DNA of 64,000 bases, from contig DYCF01000007.1 of the NCBI GenBank assembly GCA_019418225.1, positions 62,001 through 126,000 of the forward strand, in the 5' to 3' direction. The position numbers and the translations under genes are program-made. Positions 60,396-64,000 of this stretch are shown piece after piece (position 1 is the stretch's first letter; each line of letters opens with the position of its first letter). This DNA comes from Clostridiales bacterium (GTDB lineage Bacteria > Bacillota > Clostridia > Lachnospirales > Cellulosilyticaceae). The notes under the pieces are model-generated. The model saw only the letters and a program-made list of their open reading frames with translations. It did not search any database and had not been told where the DNA came from.

Positions 60396-60938
60396 ATGAA
60401 AAAGTTTGGGCTTATCGTATTTATGGTAGTGATGTGTGTGGCATATTTCTTTTATGCCAAATCAAGATCAGGTATTAAAAATGAAGCCGTTGTAAATGCA
60501 ATACAGGTAGATAAGAAATTTGATGAGATTAAAGAGCGTATAGAAGAAGAGTATCCATCTACAGCTAAAGAAGTTATACAGACATATAATGAACTTATGG
60601 GATATGCATATTGTAGTAGTATGAAAGATGAATATACAGAAGCATATATTGAGGATCTTAATCTTTTATATTCCAAAGAACTTATAGAACTTAATCCTAT
60701 GGAGCAACAAGTAGCACTGTTCAAGGCGCAACGCATAGGAGAGGAGACAAAGCCGCTTATAGTTATTCAAAGCGAAATTGAAACAGTTGTTAAAGCTGAA
60801 AATAATGGTGAGATCAGTGATACAAGTGCACAAGTAGAAGTAAAACATAGCACGAATAAAGGTGATATCATAAGAACTTATAGCTTAATTAAAGAAGATG
60901 GTAAATGGAGAATTAACAGCTGGAAAGACGAAAAATAA
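60396..60938 (+). CDS. Membrane-anchored extracytoplasmic protein, DUF6715-like
   Basis: The 180 residues open with a membrane anchor or signal (about 4-20, FGLIVFMVVMCVAYFFYA) and continue as a soluble alpha/beta domain (EEEYPSTAKEVIQTYNELMGYAY, LNPMEQQVALFKAQR, SLIKEDGKWRINSWKDE), like the DUF6715/NTF2-type proteins of Lachnospirales (from memory). The C-terminal K-DGKWRI pattern is typical of small cystatin/NTF2-like lipoprotein folds. Function unknown. GAGGAGGG precedes ATG; tsaD follows 24 nt later. Confidence 0.7.
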   Translation: MKKFGLIVFMVVMCVAYFFYAKSRSGIKNEAVVNAIQVDKKFDEIKERIEEEYPSTAKEVIQTYNELMGYAYCSSMKDEYTEAYIEDLNLLYSKELIELNPMEQQVALFKAQRIGEETKPLIVIQSEIETVVKAENNGEISDTSAQVEVKHSTNKGDIIRTYSLIKEDGKWRINSWKDEK

Positions 60939-60962
60939 TAGATATCAGTGGAGGAACAAGAG

Positions 60963-61979
60963 ATGAAAGACGTAACAATACTAGCTATTGAAACATCTTG
61001 TGACGAGACATCAGTAGCAGTCGTAAGAAATGGAAGAGAAGTGCTTGCAAATAGTATTTCAACACAAATTCCATTACATGAATTATATGGTGGTGTTGTA
61101 CCAGAGATTGCATCTAGAATGCATGTAGAAAAAATTAACTTAGTCATAGAAGATGCACTTCAAACAGCAGGCATTACATTAGATGATATTGATGTAGTAG
61201 GTGTAACTTATGGACCAGGTTTAGTTGGAGCACTTCTCGTTGGCGTAGTAGCGGCTAAAGCTATTGCATTTGCTAAAAATAAACCACTTGTGGGTGTACA
61301 TCATATCGAAGGACATATTGCAGCTAACTATATAGAACACTTAGATTTAGAACCACCATTTTTATGTCTTGTTGTATCAGGTGGACATACACACTTAGTT
61401 TATGTAGAAGATTATACTAAATATGAGATTATTGGTCGCACAAGAGATGATGCAGCAGGAGAAGCTTATGATAAAGTAGCACGAGCTATTGGGCTTACTT
61501 ATCCAGGGGGACCTAAGCTTGATAAGCTTGCTAAAGAAGGGAATAAAGATGCAATCAAATTCCCAAGAGCTATGCAAGACGGTAGCTATGACTTTAGTTT
61601 CAGCGGCTTAAAATCAGCAGTTCTTAACTATGTTAATGGTGCGAAGATGAAAGGTGAAGAAATTAATGCAGCAGACCTTGCAGCTTCTTTCCAAGCAAGT
61701 GTGACAGATGTACTTGTGGAAAAAGCGATGCAACTTGCCAAAGAAAAAAATATTTCAAAGATTGCTTTAGCAGGTGGGGTAGCAGCTAATCAAGGCCTCC
61801 GCGAAGTAATGGAAGCAGCTTGTGAAAAATCAGGTAAAAAGTTATACTATCCAGGACTTAAACTTTGTACAGATAATGCCGCAATGATAGGTTGCGCTGC
61901 ATATTACGAATACCTCAAAGGAACAAGAGCAGATATGTCATTAAATGCAGTACCTAACTTACCACTTGGCAAGAAATAA
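60963..61979 (+). CDS. tsaD: tRNA N6-adenosine threonylcarbamoyltransferase subunit TsaD
   Basis: Transfers threonylcarbamoyl to A37 of ANN-decoding tRNAs, with TsaB and TsaE (not in this window). The 338 residues show AIETSCDETSVAVV (about 8-21), the metal motif HHIEGHIAAN (about 111-120), VSGGHTHL (about 138), DDAAGEAYDK and the C-terminal GGVAANQGLRE and CTDNAAMIG. ATG 60963 with GGAGG 8-9 nt upstream is chosen; the GTG at 60948 is part of the site region. Confidence 0.97.
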   Translation: MKDVTILAIETSCDETSVAVVRNGREVLANSISTQIPLHELYGGVVPEIASRMHVEKINLVIEDALQTAGITLDDIDVVGVTYGPGLVGALLVGVVAAKAIAFAKNKPLVGVHHIEGHIAANYIEHLDLEPPFLCLVVSGGHTHLVYVEDYTKYEIIGRTRDDAAGEAYDKVARAIGLTYPGGPKLDKLAKEGNKDAIKFPRAMQDGSYDFSFSGLKSAVLNYVNGAKMKGEEINAADLAASFQASVTDVLVEKAMQLAKEKNISKIALAGGVAANQGLREVMEAACEKSGKKLYYPGLKLCTDNAAMIGCAAYYEYLKGTRADMSLNAVPNLPLGKK

Positions 61980-61999
61980 CTAAAGAAGAGGGGCAAGCA

Positions 62000-63067
62000 A
62001 TGAAACAGGTTATTAGGATTCTTATTTCAGGAGTAATAGCTGGACTTATTGCATTAGGTGTTACTGAATTAGAAGTAATAGGCCTTATACCAAAGACTAT
62101 AGAGGGTGCATTTAATAACTTATATATGAATAAAGAAATTATTATATTCATTTTAGTATTTGCAATTATATTTTTAACCATAAGCATCCCCTTAGCTAGA
62201 AAGATGGCAGAACAATTAGAGAAGGCCATTGATAAATACCCTATGCAAGAAATTCTAATGTATATTATAGGTCTGGGAATTGGCCTTTATGTAGCATATC
62301 TTGCAAGTACAGCCTTTAAAATAACTGGTAACAATAGGATTAGCGAAATATTTATTCTTCTAATTTATCTAGGGCTAGGTTTCTTTGGTGTGTATTTAGT
62401 GCATCTTAAGAAAGAAGAAATAAAAGGATGGCTTAGTAAGCAGGGAGAAGCTTTAACACATACGACGCATCCTAAGATATTAGATACGAGCGTTATTATA
62501 GATGGGAGAATACTAGATATCATTAATACGGGTTTTATTGAAGGAAAGGTAGTTATTCCTTCATTTGTACTTGATGAACTGCGTCATATAGCAGATTCCT
62601 CAGATGCACTTAAGCGTAATAGAGGTAGGCGTGGCTTGGATATTTTAAATGAAATTAAAAATGCCGCGACAGCTACAGTAGAAGTAGTAGATATTGACTA
62701 TAGTGATATAGAGGAAGTGGATAGTAAACTTTTAAAATTAGCTAAGCAGCTACAAGGTAAAGTTGTTACTAATGACTTTAATCTCAATAAAATTGCTAGG
62801 TTTCAAAAGGTACCAGTTCTTAATATTAATGATTTAGCTAATGCTATTAAGCAAGTTGTATTACCTAATGAAGAAATGAATGTGCAAATAGTTAAAGAAG
62901 GTAAAGAAGAGGAGCAAGGCTTAGCCTATCTTAATGATGGCACAATGATTGTTGTAGAAGGTGGCAAGCGATACGTAGGTAAAAACGTGAGTATCATTGT
63001 AAATACTGTTTTGCAGACATCTGCTGGACGTATGATATTTGCCAGAATTGGTAAACTGGAAAAGTAG
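62000..63067 (+). CDS. PIN/TRAM-domain membrane protein (YacL-like)
   Basis: The 355 residues comprise four N-terminal membrane helices (about 5-145), a PIN nuclease-like domain (about 158-285, LDTSVIIDGRILDI, VIPSFVLDELRHIADSSD, VVTNDFNLNKIA with the acidic triad pattern) and a C-terminal TRAM RNA-binding domain (about 295-350, DGTMIVVEGGKRYVGKNVSI). This is the layout of Bacillus YacL, a probable membrane-bound ribonuclease of unknown target. AGAGGGG before ATG. Confidence 0.92.
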   Translation: MKQVIRILISGVIAGLIALGVTELEVIGLIPKTIEGAFNNLYMNKEIIIFILVFAIIFLTISIPLARKMAEQLEKAIDKYPMQEILMYIIGLGIGLYVAYLASTAFKITGNNRISEIFILLIYLGLGFFGVYLVHLKKEEIKGWLSKQGEALTHTTHPKILDTSVIIDGRILDIINTGFIEGKVVIPSFVLDELRHIADSSDALKRNRGRRGLDILNEIKNAATATVEVVDIDYSDIEEVDSKLLKLAKQLQGKVVTNDFNLNKIARFQKVPVLNINDLANAIKQVVLPNEEMNVQIVKEGKEEEQGLAYLNDGTMIVVEGGKRYVGKNVSIIVNTVLQTSAGRMIFARIGKLEK

Positions 63068-63138
63068 TGAAACAATAGAATTGAATAATGGGAGCTGCTG
63101 CAAGACAATAAGAAATTATACACGCTGGGGGAGGAAAG

Positions 63139-63531
63139 ATGCAGGATATAAAAAAAACAATAGTAAATTATAAATTTACAATAGTAGCAGTAATACTTAT
63201 ATTAATAGCCATTCTTATGCCGGCTAATGATATACCTTCGGTAGGAATACCGGGAATAGATAAGGTAGTACATTGTGGCATGTTTGGATTTTTAACATTG
63301 TGTCTATATAGTGAATATTATTATGAACATAAACATATGCCAAAGGCGCTATATGCTATGGGTGGGATAGCAGTCTATGCAGCTGCTACAGAGGTAATGC
63401 AGCACTTTGTTGAAGGTAGGTCATGTGACTTTGTAGATTGGTTAGCGGATGCAACAGGAATTATTTTAGCAGTCATAGTATTTCATTTAGCAATAAAGTG
63501 GTTTAAGAATAAAAAAAATAGTAATAAATAA
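63139..63531 (+). CDS. VanZ-like membrane protein
   Basis: The 130-residue product has about four membrane helices and VanZ-family positions: GIPGIDKVVHCGMFGFLTLCLY (about 34-55), TEVMQHFVEGRSCDFVDWLADATG (about 84-107). The family includes VanZ of teicoplanin resistance, but most members have no shown role. GGGGGAGG lies 5 nt before the ATG. Ends at a strong bidirectional terminator. Confidence 0.85.
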   Translation: MQDIKKTIVNYKFTIVAVILILIAILMPANDIPSVGIPGIDKVVHCGMFGFLTLCLYSEYYYEHKHMPKALYAMGGIAVYAAATEVMQHFVEGRSCDFVDWLADATGIILAVIVFHLAIKWFKNKKNSNK

Positions 63532-63586
63532 AAAATACCGTGATATTAACAAGCTTTAGATGTTAATATCACGGTATTTTTTATTA
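63529..63586. terminator. Bidirectional terminator
   Basis: AAAAAATACCGTGATATTA... pairs perfectly with ...TAATATCACGGTATTTTTT over about 21 bp, loop AGCTTTAGA. A-rich left and T-rich right flanks serve both the VanZ gene and the convergent permease gene. Confidence 0.93.
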
Positions 63587-64000
63587 TGAATTTTTAGGTT
63601 GTCTCTTACTCCAGAAAATATAAGCTGTCACTAATAAAAGGGTACAGATTAATACATAAAGTAAGAATAAAGGATTTTGCATACCTACATAGAGAATGAT
63701 TAAAGAACCAACAATCGCTAAAATAGGATTTACAATTCCTTTCCAAATGCTCTTGATTTCACGTTTAATACCGAAACGAAGCACTTGAAGATAAAGTAAA
63801 ATAAATGCCACATAGTTTAATGTAATAGCAATCTCAGAGACATCTGAGTTAGGTAATAAGTTGAATTTCTGAGTGATATAGTGAAGCGCAAGCCAACATA
63901 AAGTAATGATAAATCCTACTAAAGTAGAAGCAATAGGAAAATCAAACTTTTTATTGATTTTAGCAACCTTATCCGAACAAGGGAACATATTTCTAAGCGC
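63584..64000 (-). CDS. Amino acid permease (APC type), C-terminal part only
   Basis: The minus-strand frame is open to the window edge and ends at 63584. The visible 138 residues have four membrane helices (FPIASTLVGFIITLCWLALHY, ITLNYVAFILLYLQVLRFG, IVNPILAIVGSLIILYVGM, FLLYVLICTLLLVTAYIFW). The segment NMFPCSDKVAKI...KKFDFPIAS just before the first helix is typical of the loop between helices 8 and 9 of APC-family amino acid transporters. The ATG-like start at 63988 is internal; the true start lies beyond 64000. Substrate unknown. Confidence 0.75.
   Translation of the reverse strand, partial: ALRNMFPCSDKVAKINKKFDFPIASTLVGFIITLCWLALHYITQKFNLLPNSDVSEIAITLNYVAFILLYLQVLRFGIKREIKSIWKGIVNPILAIVGSLIILYVGMQNPLFLLYVLICTLLLVTAYIFWSKRQPKNS

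Overview
The window is about 64 kb of a low-GC, endospore-forming Firmicute of the Clostridia. The evidence is AT-rich intergenic DNA, strong AGGAGG ribosome-binding sites, frequent TTG/GTG starts, spoIIE, a spoIIE-tilS-hpt-ftsH run as in Bacillus, and cdaA-cdaR. Lachnospirales-like families (DUF6145/DUF6715-like proteins, cellobiose 2-epimerase with two GH130 phosphorylases) and a secreted pectate lyase suggest a plant-polysaccharide degrader near Cellulosilyticum or Lachnospiraceae. That placement is inference from gene content only.

Layout. 1-5.6 kb: 3'-truncated ABC exporter (minus), secA, then a repeat-rich stretch with a 237-bp imperfect palindrome and a gene remnant. 5.6-11.1 kb: tRNA-Met and tRNA-Val, then a 1488-residue exported PL9-type pectate lyase. 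11.2-27.4 kb: housekeeping block with an ArAE-like membrane protein, spoIIE, tilS-hpt-ftsH, birA, an ECF S component with coaBC and coaX (coenzyme A supply), dusB and greA-lysS. 27.4-29.5 kb: divergent TetR regulator and zinc alcohol dehydrogenase. 29.6-34.8 kb: cyclic-di-AMP block (GHL13-like protein, two membrane proteins, cdaA, cdaR). 34.9-44.4 kb: a complete-looking intracellular beta-mannan oligosaccharide pathway (LacI regulator, sugar ABC importer, SGNH deacetylase candidate, GH130, epimerase, GH130). It is followed by a ROK sugar kinase and glmM. 47.3-53.7 kb: exported beta-helix protein facing a minus-strand Gld-like ABC operon. 53.9-59.2 kb: DUF3892 protein, rnhC, a zinc-ribbon protein and feoAB, with several repeated intergenic elements. 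59.4-64 kb: rnz, tsaD, PIN/TRAM protein, VanZ protein and the end of an amino-acid permease.

In the mannan locus the genes make a coherent route. The importer brings in (acetylated) mannooligosaccharides and the SGNH enzyme would deacetylate them. One GH130 phosphorolyses mannooligosaccharides. The epimerase turns mannobiose into mannosyl-glucose, the second GH130 splits that to mannose 1-phosphate and glucose, and the ROK kinase could phosphorylate the glucose. This island separates cdaA-cdaR from glmM, which are adjacent in Bacillus.

The most unusual signals are non-coding. (1) A ~100-nt two-hairpin motif occurs in three copies: two in tandem at the predicted transcription start of rnhC and one between feoA and feoB in the sense direction, with compensatory changes in one stem. 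(2) A highly structured leader precedes the ECF transporter-coaBC genes, with a three-way-junction RNA between coaBC and coaX. (3) A short palindromic element has an exact 45-bp inverted copy on each side of rnhC. None matches an RNA family I recognise. All coordinates and pairings were worked out by eye without folding or database searches.
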